NCBI RefSeq assembly: GCF_006539545.1
Contig: NZ_BJNF01000057.1
Coordinates: 1-64,000, forward strand
DNA length: 64,000 nt
Direction of reading: 5' to 3'
From: Nitrobacter winogradskyi
GTDB taxonomy: Bacteria; Pseudomonadota; Alphaproteobacteria; Rhizobiales; Xanthobacteraceae
Shown here piece by piece: positions 58,080-64,000 of the stretch (the first letter of the stretch is position 1; the number at the start of each line of letters is the position of its first letter). Position numbers and translations under genes: made by a program. The notes under the pieces were generated by a model. It ran no database searches. It worked only from the letters and a program-made list of their open reading frames with translations, and was not told the DNA's origin.

Positions 58080-58235
58080 TCAAATGCCGAGGTGTTTGAT
58101 AACCACCAGTCCGACGAAGAAAGCAACCAGCAGGAACGCGCCGACTATCACGTAGACGTTCTTGCGGCGTTTGCTCATATTCGGCGCCCCGTTGTATTCT
58201 CGCGTAGAACTGCGCCATTCCCTGAAATCGTTCAT
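58080..58235 (-). CDS. Small single-pass membrane protein (51 residues)
   Basis: ATG 58235 is preceded by a strong GGAGG Shine-Dalgarno at good spacing (58244-58248). The product has a charged cytosolic N terminus (MNDFREWRSSTREYNGAPNM then SKRRKN), a single hydrophobic helix (VYVIVGAFLLVAFFVGLVVI), and ends KHLGI. A 32-residue version starting at ATG 58178 is in the same frame. Its size would keep it out of most annotations. I do not recognise a family. It could be a small regulatory or assembly peptide. It is divergent from the AT-rich island's stop side and 51 bases downstream of the ROK kinase gene. Confidence 0.6.
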   Translation of the reverse strand: MNDFREWRSSTREYNGAPNMSKRRKNVYVIVGAFLLVAFFVGLVVIKHLGI

Positions 58236-58285
58236 TGTTCAAACCTCCGTCGCCGCCGGCGTTAAGCCCCATGCATAGGAAGCGC

Positions 58286-58996
58286 TTAACGCACCCTCGC
58301 CCGCGCGTCCACACCGCTCTGATCCCATAACCGGAAACCGCCCTCGAACGCATCGGCATTGTCGCCGCGCCGCGATTTCGGCGGCAGCTTTTCGAGATGC
58401 TTGACGTTGCCGCCGCCGATCAGCACCTCGTCCGGTTCGAGCGCGGCCGAAAGCTGCGCGACGATATCGAAGACATGCTTGCGCCATTTCCTGTCGCCGC
58501 TGCGCTTACGCCCGGCCTTCCCGGCGTAATCTTCATAGGTTCTACCCTTCCGGTATGGCAGGTGAGCCAATTCCATCGGCTCCGGTTCGCCGTCCACGAT
58601 CATCGCGGAGCCGAGTCCGGTGCCGAGCCCGAGAAACAGCATCCGCCCGCCGCGATAGCCGCCGAGCGCCTGCATCAACGCGTCGTTGACCAGCCGGGTC
58701 GGCTTGCCGAACGCCTTCTGAAAATCGAAGCCCTTCCACCCCTCGCCGAGATTGATGGGCTCGCGTAGAGGGCGATTGCCGCAGACCGGGCCGGGATAGC
58801 CGATCGAAATCACGTCGAAGGACCAGTCCTTCGTCAGCGCCTTGACCCTGCGCACCATTTCTTTCGCCGTGAGATCGGGTCCGGATTCGAACTTGCGCGG
58901 GGTGCGGTCCGTGTTGGTCATCATCTTGACATTGGACCCGCCCACGTCGATCGCGAGAACGGCCCGGTTCGTCTGGCTGGAGCGTGCTGCCTTCAT
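58286..58996 (-). CDS. ROK-family polyphosphate glucokinase-like protein
   Basis: A sugar kinase of the ASKHA fold, ROK family, most like polyphosphate/ATP glucokinase. I chose ATG 58996 (MKAARSSQTNRAVLAIDVG, 236 residues) because GAGGCG precedes it; the frame to 59008 starts with TTG. The phosphate 1 motif is LAIDVGGSNVKMM, phosphate 2 is LFLGLGTGLGSAMIVDGE, and the adenosine-type EVLIGGGNVKHLEKLP lies near residue 205. It lacks the zinc-binding ROK cysteines, as do PpgK proteins. The C terminus FRLWDQSGVDA is typical. It is monocistronic, with a repeat upstream. Confidence 0.83.
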   Translation of the reverse strand: MKAARSSQTNRAVLAIDVGGSNVKMMTNTDRTPRKFESGPDLTAKEMVRRVKALTKDWSFDVISIGYPGPVCGNRPLREPINLGEGWKGFDFQKAFGKPTRLVNDALMQALGGYRGGRMLFLGLGTGLGSAMIVDGEPEPMELAHLPYRKGRTYEDYAGKAGRKRSGDRKWRKHVFDIVAQLSAALEPDEVLIGGGNVKHLEKLPPKSRRGDNADAFEGGFRLWDQSGVDARARVR

Positions 58997-59106
58997 GGTT
59001 CGCCTCAAAACATCCGATGTGCGGCCAGCGGCGCTTCAAAAGCGCCGATCTCAAACGCTGGCGCTTCGCGATTGCTCTCCGCTTGCGGCCGTTCAAATTC
59101 GGGCCT

Positions 59107-59243
59107 AACTAGAGCCCTTCCGCTTCCGCTTGAACAGAAGCGAGGCTCTAGATTGTTGTTTTGACGCGTTTTCTTTCCGCGAACCGGTATCCATCCTTAG
59201 GGCTCAAGCCCGAGGACATGCTTCGCTCGAAAACGCTATAGCT
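59107..59243 (+). repeat. Dispersed palindromic repeat, family A long subtype
   Basis: It contains the ordered blocks ttccgcttccgcttgaacag, ttgacgcgttttctttccgc, gaaccggtatcc, an extra hairpin around ggctcaagcccgagg, and cttcgctcgaaaacgctata. The right end is identical to 1-24. It is read in frame into the start of the YghU-like ORF, but that reading is probably accidental. Confidence 0.85.
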
Positions 59244-59294
59244 GCGGTATCTGCCTGTCTCACTATCATACTCGCTGCTCCGGAGTGCCTCTTG

Positions 59295-60167
59295 ATGACC
59301 GACGCCCCCTATACACCGCCCAAAGTCTGGACCTTTGATAAGGAGAATGGCGGCAGATTCGCTTCGGTCAACCGGCCGACCGCCGGCGCGACCCACGAAA
59401 AGGTGCTGCCCGTCGGCAAGCATCCCTTCCAGCTTTATTCGCGGGGAACGCCGAACGGCCAGAAGGTCACCATCATGTTCGAGGAACTGCTCGCACGCGG
59501 TCACGCCGGCGCGGAATATGATGCGTGGTTGATCCAGATCGACGGCGAGCAATTCGGCTCGGGTTTCGTCGAGGTCAATCCGAACTCGAAGATTCCGGCG
59601 CTGGTTGACCGTTCGAGGCCCGTGCCGTTCCGCGTGTTTGAATCCGGTGCGATCCTCCTGCATCTCGCGGACAAGTTCCGCGAGTTCATCCCGAGGGCGA
59701 CGGCGGCGCGCGCGGAGTGCCTGTCCTGGCTGTTCTGGCAGATGGGAAGCGCGCCCTATCTCGGCGGCGGCTTCGGGCACTTCTACCACTATGCGCCGGA
59801 GAAGATCGAATATGCCATCAATCGCTTCGCGATGGAAACGAAGCGGCAAATCGATGTGCTCGACCGCCGGCTCAAGGACAATGAGTATCTTGCCGGCGAC
59901 GAGTACACGATCGCGGACATGGCGGTGTGGCCATGGTATGGCGGCCTGGCCGAGGGCGGGCTCTACGGCGACAGCGCGACCTTCCTCGACGTCCAGAGTT
60001 ACAGGAACGTGCAGCGCTGGACCGCGCAGATTGCCGCGCGGCCCGCGGTGAAGCGCGGCCGCATCGTCAACCGCACCTCAGGTGATCCTGCAAGCCAGCT
60101 TCACGAGCGCCACGACGCTTCGGATTTCGAGACCCGGACGCAGGACAAGCTGGCGAAGCAGGGTTGA
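59295..60167 (+). CDS. yghU: YghU-like glutathione S-transferase family protein
   Basis: A thioredoxin-fold GST of the YghU type (disulfide-bond oxidoreductase). I chose ATG 59295 because GGAG precedes it and the family N terminus (MTDAPYTPPKVWTFDKENG) begins there. The frame upstream to 59130 runs through the repeat. The 290 residues have the N-terminal block PFQLYSRGTPNGQKVTIMFEE with the Asn/Gly region that binds glutathione, then NPNSKIPALVDR (cis-Pro) and ESGAILLHLADKF. A C-terminal helical domain follows (SWLFWQMGSAPYLGGGFGHFY). It is followed by an SDR gene 48 bases later, perhaps in one transcript. Confidence 0.88.
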   Translation: MTDAPYTPPKVWTFDKENGGRFASVNRPTAGATHEKVLPVGKHPFQLYSRGTPNGQKVTIMFEELLARGHAGAEYDAWLIQIDGEQFGSGFVEVNPNSKIPALVDRSRPVPFRVFESGAILLHLADKFREFIPRATAARAECLSWLFWQMGSAPYLGGGFGHFYHYAPEKIEYAINRFAMETKRQIDVLDRRLKDNEYLAGDEYTIADMAVWPWYGGLAEGGLYGDSATFLDVQSYRNVQRWTAQIAARPAVKRGRIVNRTSGDPASQLHERHDASDFETRTQDKLAKQG

Positions 60168-60215
60168 GGCGCGCCCTCTCTCATTAGCAGCCATTCCGGG
60201 CTGGAGGCTCATGCA

Positions 60216-60896
60216 ATGCAAGGAAAGGTCATCGCCGTCACCGGAGCTTCCGGCGCGCTGGGCAAGGTGGTCGTGGATGCCGCCATCACGCGCGGCGCCA
60301 GGGTGGCCTGCATCAACAGGGCTGTGGCAAAGGGCGATGCTAGCGCCGACCGGCTCGAATTCGGCGGCGTCGATCTGGCTGACGCCGCACAGGCCTTGCA
60401 AGCCATAGATGCGGCGGCCGCGCATTTCGGCCGGCTCGATGCTCTCGTCAACATTGCCGGTGCGTTTGCCTTCGAAACCGTCGCCGACGGCGATCCGAAG
60501 ACCTGGCAGCGCCTTTACGCGATCAATGTGACGACCGCGCTGAACGCCTCGCGAGCGGCGATCCCGCATCTGGTTGTGTCCGGCGCCGGACGCATCGTCA
60601 ACATCGGCGCGATGGGAGCCTTGCAGGCTGGCGCGGGCATGGGCGCCTATGCCGCGTCGAAAGCGGCCGTGCATCGGCTGACCGAAGCGCTTGCGTCCGA
60701 GTTGAAGGGCAAGGTCACCGTCAACGCCGTCCTGCCCTCGACGATCGATACGCCAGCCAACCGCAAGGACATGCCCAAAGCGGATTTCGCGACCTGGGTG
60801 ACGACGGATGAACTGGCTGATGTCATCCTGTTTCTGGCAAGCGATGCGGCGAGCGGCGTGACAGGTGTGCTGCTTCCCGTGCGCGGACGCGCTTGA
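60216..60896 (+). CDS. Short-chain dehydrogenase/reductase with an Ala in place of the catalytic Ser
   Basis: A 226-residue SDR with a Rossmann fold. The start at ATG 60216 has GGAGG 13 bases upstream. The cofactor motif is TGASGALGKVVVDAA (TGxxGxxG) at residues 9-16, and the YAASK motif with the catalytic Tyr and Lys lies near residue 147. The usual Ser thirteen residues before the Tyr is replaced by Ala: the sequence reads VNIGAMGALQAGAGMGAY. The usual NNAG block is VNIAGAF. Activity may be reduced or altered. It follows the YghU-like gene on the same strand. Confidence 0.87.
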   Translation: MQGKVIAVTGASGALGKVVVDAAITRGARVACINRAVAKGDASADRLEFGGVDLADAAQALQAIDAAAAHFGRLDALVNIAGAFAFETVADGDPKTWQRLYAINVTTALNASRAAIPHLVVSGAGRIVNIGAMGALQAGAGMGAYAASKAAVHRLTEALASELKGKVTVNAVLPSTIDTPANRKDMPKADFATWVTTDELADVILFLASDAASGVTGVLLPVRGRA

Positions 60897-61205
60897 ATCG
60901 CGATTTGTATCGTTATAAATAATTGAATATAACAGTTTTCTGTCTCAAGCTTCGCGTCTGGTTGAACCGGAAGCGAAGCCTGCTGTTTGACGCGTCGTCT
61001 TCACGCGAGCCAATAATTTCCACCTCCGGCAAGGCCGGAGGACGTTCTTCCTTGGAAACGCTTTAGAACCCGATTTTAGACCCTTGTGTTTCCATCGTAA
61101 CGTGTAATTATACCGTTGTTGCTATCTCGGGTAGCGGCCAGAAGTTCCCACCCCTCAGCTTCACGGTTTCCTTTCCTTCGTCGTTCAGCGGGGATCAGGG
61201 TCGAA
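60897..61205. other. Repeat-containing region upstream of fabA
   Basis: This 309-base region is filled by a family A repeat (60937-61068) and the promoter area of fabA. No gene is seen; irr, a common neighbour of fabA in related genomes, is absent. Confidence 0.5.
60937..61068 (+). repeat. Dispersed palindromic repeat, family A long subtype, diverged
   Basis: It has the blocks gcttcgcgtctggttgaacc, tttgacgcg, cttcacgcgag, the extra hairpin ctccggcaaggccggag, and a right end ttggaaacgcttta, in the same order as 59107-59243. Confidence 0.7.
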
Positions 61206-61748
61206 ATGCCTAACCTTCGCAGCAGCTATGACTACGAGGACTTGCTGGCTTGCGGCCGTGGCGAGATGTTCGGCCCCGACGAACCCAAACTTCCGTTGCC
61301 GCCGATGCTGATGTTCGATCGCATCACGGAGATCACGGAAGGCGGCGGGAAATACGGGCGCGGCCTGGTGCGCACCGAGCTCGACATCAAACCGAACCTC
61401 TGGTTCTTCCACTGCCATTTTCAGAACGACCCGGTGATGCCCGGTTGTCTTGGTCTCGACGGGCTTTGGCAGATGGTGGGATTTTATCTGGTCTGGCTTG
61501 GCCGCGACCGGAATGTGCGGGCTCGTGCTCTCGGTCTTGGTGATTTGAAGTTTACAGGTCAAATCTTGCCGCACGCCCGTAAAATATCCTACACGGTCGA
61601 CATCAAGCGGGTGATGCGTTCGAAGCTGGTGATGGCGATTGCCGACGGTACGGTCAGCGTCGACGGCGATATGATCTATCATGCCAAGGATCTTCGGCTC
61701 GGCCTGTTCAAGAGCCTGCCCGGATCACCGATTGAGCCGACAAGCTGA
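61206..61748 (+). CDS. fabA: 3-hydroxydecanoyl-ACP dehydratase/isomerase FabA
   Basis: FabA makes trans-2 and cis-3-decenoyl-ACP and starts unsaturated fatty acid synthesis. ATG 61206 gives 180 residues, close to the usual 172. The hot-dog fold block [19 protein letters not shown] carries the catalytic His and the Asp in LGLDGLWQM. The N-terminal [29 protein letters not shown] is typical. Unlike in most relatives, fabB does not follow; the next gene is a DUF2161 protein 37 bases downstream. Confidence 0.95.
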   Translation: MPNLRSSYDYEDLLACGRGEMFGPDEPKLPLPPMLMFDRITEITEGGGKYGRGLVRTELDIKPNLWFFHCHFQNDPVMPGCLGLDGLWQMVGFYLVWLGRDRNVRARALGLGDLKFTGQILPHARKISYTVDIKRVMRSKLVMAIADGTVSVDGDMIYHAKDLRLGLFKSLPGSPIEPTS

Positions 61749-61785
61749 TAAGCTCCCGGCTATTGAGTCGGCTTGAGCTTGCACC

Positions 61786-62460
61786 GTGGAAACCTCGCTT
61801 TATCTTCCGGTCAAACGCCATCTTGAAAGCCTCGGTTTCTCGGTCAAAGGCGAAGTCGGGGGCTGCGACCTGGTTGCGCTCAACGGCGACGACCCGCCTG
61901 TCGTGGTGATCGGCGAACTGAAGCTGAGCTTCAATCTGGAGCTTATCCTGCAGGGCGTCGAGCGCGCGGGCGCATGCGATGAGGTCTGGCTTGCCGCCAG
62001 GCTGTCAATGCGAGGCAAGGGCCGCGAGAGCGACGCGCGCTATCGCAACCTGTGCCGGCGGCTCGGGTTCGGAATGCTCGGGGTGACACACCAGGGGAGC
62101 GTCGAGGTGCTGGTGGCGCCCTCCACTGCCAGTCCGCGCCGCAACCCGAAAAAGCGCTCCCGCCTGGTCATCGAGCATCAACGTCGCAAGGGCGATCCTG
62201 TTGCCGGCGGCAGCACGCGGACGCCGATCATGACAGCGTATCGCCAGCAGGCGCTGAGTTGCGCGGCCGCGATGGTTGCAGGTCCATGCCGCGTGCGGGA
62301 CCTCAGAGGAGAGAATCCGGACGCTGGAAGAATCCTTCTTCACAATGTCTATGGATGGTTCGATCGCGTCGAGCGTGGAATTTACTGCCTGACCGAGGCC
62401 GGCAGGGATGCGCTGAAGCGATGGCCGCAACACTTATGCGAAGCAGTATCGATCGAATGA
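61786..62460 (+). CDS. DUF2161 family protein, PD-(D/E)XK nuclease-like
   Basis: A 224-residue soluble protein starting at GTG 61786 with GAG upstream. The N-terminal half resembles the PD-(D/E)XK nuclease core: GCDLVAL (Asp near residue 28) and VVVIGELKLSFN, where the acidic-x-Lys pair is at ELK near residue 44. This is the known proposal for DUF2161, but catalysis is unproven. The C-terminal half appears to be a winged-helix domain (YRQQALSCAAAMVAGPCRVRD, GWFDRVERGIYCLTEAGRDAL). It follows fabA on the same strand and may be co-transcribed. A DNA-related role is inferred from the fold only. Confidence 0.75.
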   Translation: METSLYLPVKRHLESLGFSVKGEVGGCDLVALNGDDPPVVVIGELKLSFNLELILQGVERAGACDEVWLAARLSMRGKGRESDARYRNLCRRLGFGMLGVTHQGSVEVLVAPSTASPRRNPKKRSRLVIEHQRRKGDPVAGGSTRTPIMTAYRQQALSCAAAMVAGPCRVRDLRGENPDAGRILLHNVYGWFDRVERGIYCLTEAGRDALKRWPQHLCEAVSIE

Positions 62461-62819
62461 GTTCAGAGAATGGGGCTTCTGATCAGGCGCTGGGATCTTC
62501 AATCAAAGCGCGGCGGCATGTCGCATGTGGTCATTTTCCACCTGGCAAAGCGCGTCAAAATGCATAGCTGTTTTGCCACTTGGGATCCCGTACTGAGCGA
62601 TGAAGCGCTGAGTTTCCTGAAGCAGGAGAAGCCTGCCTCTGCTTTCCGCTTCGTCATGCTGAATGCCTGTCGTGTTCTGAATTTGAATCGAAAGGCGCGG
62701 ATGTCGGAGACAAATCGTTCGAAGAGCCGTCGTTCTTCGAACGATTATGGTCATGGTGCGTTAAGGCGTTTCACGTCAATTTTTCATGGGCCGGGTTTGC
62801 GCAACCATTGAGGCGAATG
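62461..62819. other. Intergenic region with a perfect hairpin
   Basis: A 359-base region between the DUF2161 gene and the next small gene. An open frame across 62470-62811 shows no family features or SD. The distinguishing element is the 11-bp inverted repeat at 62713-62746. Confidence 0.4.
62713..62746. promoter_or_regulatory. Perfect 11-bp inverted repeat
   Basis: AATCGTTCGAA and TTCGAACGATT are exact reverse complements separated by 12 bases. It could be an operator or a transcript hairpin; no U-run follows. Confidence 0.35.
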
Positions 62820-63119
62820 ATGAGCGAAGGCTGGCATACAAAATATGGCATCCGGCGGGTTCGCCGCGATCCCCCTACGTTGGAGGAAGCTATCTTCGCC
62901 GCTACCGGGATCACCGACGATCTCGATTCGCAGGCGGAGATTGCGGCATCGCTGATTGGAATGCCCTTCGATATCGTTCACGCAGAGGTCAAGAAGACCG
63001 CTCGGGCTGTGACAAGGTCGCCCACGACACGCGTGATCGCCGGTGAGCAAGGCGCGCTGCGTTCGGTCGTGGTCGAGCGCCGCGCGGTCCGCAGATTTGG
63101 CAACGACAAGCGGCTTTGA
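62820..63119 (+). CDS. Conserved hypothetical protein (99 residues)
   Basis: A small soluble protein (MSEGWHTKYGIRRVRRDPPT) without a signal peptide or membrane segment. GAGGCG lies 5 bases before ATG 62820; ATG 62817 in frame is an alternative. The sequence has a helical stretch TLEEAIFAATGITDDLDSQ, then AEIAASLIGMPFDIVHAEV, and a basic C terminus. I do not recognise a family. The composition and SD suggest it is real; the role is unknown. Confidence 0.55.
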   Translation: MSEGWHTKYGIRRVRRDPPTLEEAIFAATGITDDLDSQAEIAASLIGMPFDIVHAEVKKTARAVTRSPTTRVIAGEQGALRSVVVERRAVRRFGNDKRL

Positions 63120-63255
63120 CGCGAACAGGTATTTACCGCAGCCCGCACTATTTATTACGTTCGCGAGCACAGTTGAGGTTCTTGGGAGCCGGAGAATCGC
63201 GTTACGAGAACGCTATAGTCCGGGTCGAGCCTTCGGACATGCTTCGCTTGGAACC
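63105..63255 (+). repeat. Possible diverged family A repeat
   Basis: Fragments ttgacgcgaacaggtat, gaacgctatagtccgggtcg and acatgcttcgcttgga occur in the same order as in family A, but the middle differs. It overlaps the end of the preceding gene and may be an old copy. Confidence 0.35.
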
Positions 63256-63270
63256 CAACAGAAGAATCGA

Positions 63271-63516
63271 ATGCTGGAATATCGCGGGCTAATCTCCTTG
63301 ATAGTTGGCGCACTGATCGTCGTGGCGCCCGCCGCATATGCCTCGCAAGTTTCGAGAGAGACCGACATCGTGCATTTGCGGCTGGGCGAACGCATTCTTG
63401 TCGATGACGGATCCTGTCCTGCGGGTGAGATCAAGGAAATCGCCGGTACGAAGCTGACCCCCGCCGGCGTCGTCCGGGCACGCAAGTGCATATCGCGGAT
63501 CCGCTTAAAGCGATGA
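63271..63516 (+). CDS. Small secreted hypothetical protein (81 residues)
   Basis: ATG 63271 with AGAAG upstream gives an exported protein with a signal peptide (LISLIVGALIVVAPAAYAS). The mature part is short and basic (VHLRLGERILVDDGSCPAGEI, then KLTPAGVVRARKCISRIRLKR) with two cysteines that could form a disulfide. It may belong to a small uncharacterised Bradyrhizobiaceae family (I think of DUF6719), but this is not verified. It is convergent with creA. Confidence 0.55.
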   Translation: MLEYRGLISLIVGALIVVAPAAYASQVSRETDIVHLRLGERILVDDGSCPAGEIKEIAGTKLTPAGVVRARKCISRIRLKR

Positions 63517-63593
63517 ATGCGCGCCACGATCAAGGCGCGAAAGACCATCTCCTTCGATCTGAATCCTTCGAGCCTGCGCCCTCTTTGATCGCG

Positions 63594-63704
63594 CATGATC
63601 CGATCAAGTTGAATCGGACCATGCTTTAGAAATGATTGTCTGGCCGGAGTGTGGCCGTATTTCCTCGCGGTGAGCAGGTCATCCACTTTTCGGGATCATG
63701 CTCT
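63594..63704 (-). repeat. Dispersed repeat, family B, between convergent genes
   Basis: It opens with a near-perfect hairpin (gcatgatccgat and atcggaccatgc, one mismatch, 8-base loop) and ends with cacttttcgggatcatgctc. This matches a pattern I know as common in Bradyrhizobiaceae intergenic DNA, distinct from family A. It may double as a bidirectional terminator. Confidence 0.5.
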
Positions 63705-64000
63705 AATCGGACATGAAATCCGCGCATTTTTGCATGGCCGTGTCCGAAGCGCCCCAAGGCATGATCGGTACCGAGGACGTTGAATTCTGCGGCGAGCCTT
63801 CGATCACCCGGTCGGAGTAAACCATGTAGACCAGCACGTTTCGTTTCACGTCGCAGCCGCGTACGATCTGCATCTTCTTGAAGAACAGCGAACGCCGCTG
63901 GCGGAATATATCATCGCCCTGCTTCAGTTTTTCCTTGAAGCGGATCGGTCCCGTCTGGCGGCAGGAGAGCGAAATATCCGAAACTTCCTCCGCCACTCCG
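63703..64000 (-). CDS. creA: CreA family protein (partial, 5' end outside the window)
   Basis: The C-terminal part of a CreA-type periplasmic protein. The readable frame (MAEEVSDISLSCRQTGPIRF, about 97 residues) includes the family blocks KLKQGDDIFRQRRSLFFKKM, QIVRGCDVKRNVLVYMVY and PQNSTSSVPIMPWGA. Family members are about 160 residues with a signal peptide, so the N terminus and start codon lie beyond 64000. The function of CreA is unknown. The gene ends inside the family B repeat. Confidence 0.88.
   Translation of the reverse strand, partial: GVAEEVSDISLSCRQTGPIRFKEKLKQGDDIFRQRRSLFFKKMQIVRGCDVKRNVLVYMVYSDRVIEGSPQNSTSSVPIMPWGASDTAMQKCADFMSD

Noticed and set aside
59130-59294. N-terminal extension of the YghU-like protein
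   Set aside because: The extra codons come from the repeat, and the family begins at 59295.
62470-62811. A 113-codon open frame after the DUF2161 gene
   Set aside because: It has no clear SD or family features and contains the inverted repeat.

Overview
The window is a chromosomal segment of a GC-rich alphaproteobacterium, most likely of the Bradyrhizobiaceae (Nitrobacter, Rhodopseudomonas, Bradyrhizobium or Afipia type). The evidence is an aapJQMP amino-acid transporter in rhizobial order, a BA14K-family protein, an Omp25-like barrel, a B12-dependent class II ribonucleotide reductase, alphaproteobacterial LexA boxes (GTTC-N7-GTTC), and many copies of a dispersed palindromic repeat that I associate with this family. 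The genus is an inference. There is no integrase, transposase, CRISPR array or rRNA operon.

Layout. 1-5.9 kb: an IalB-like secreted protein, then a plus-strand trio of an orphan YejA-like solute-binding protein, an acyl-CoA-synthetase-like protein without its signature motifs, and a degenerate GGDEF-like protein. 5.9-12 kb: DNA repair, with sdhE-mfd facing away from recG. 12-15.5 kb: a DUF502 membrane protein, glmS, a small conserved protein and tRNA-Cys. 15.7-26.6 kb: a minus-strand tripartite efflux operon (outer-membrane factor, membrane fusion protein, two RND pumps) followed by a DTW-domain tRNA-modifying enzyme and a secreted hypothetical protein. 27-34.8 kb: cysK, the aapJQMP operon and metC, so sulfur amino-acid metabolism flanks amino-acid uptake. 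34.9-45.1 kb: an envelope operon of alpha-2-macroglobulin, penicillin-binding protein 1C, a GT39 transferase, a GT2 transferase and a LAB_N protein. 45.6-50.8 kb: tRNA-Arg, ssb, an outer-membrane barrel and uvrA; ssb and uvrA each have a LexA box. 51-56.2 kb: a BA14K protein and nrdJ with a structured leader. 56.3-57.9 kb: an AT-rich two-gene insert of unknown function. 58-64 kb: mostly small metabolic and hypothetical genes (ROK glucokinase, YghU-like GST, SDR, fabA without fabB, a nuclease-fold DUF2161 protein, small proteins) separated by repeats, ending in a creA cut by the window edge.

The strongest items for follow-up are the AT-rich soluble-plus-tetraspan gene pair at 56324-57858, a palindromic repeat inserted in frame inside nrdJ, mutually exclusive hairpins in the nrdJ leader, and the family of about 110-135 bp repeats in two structural subtypes.
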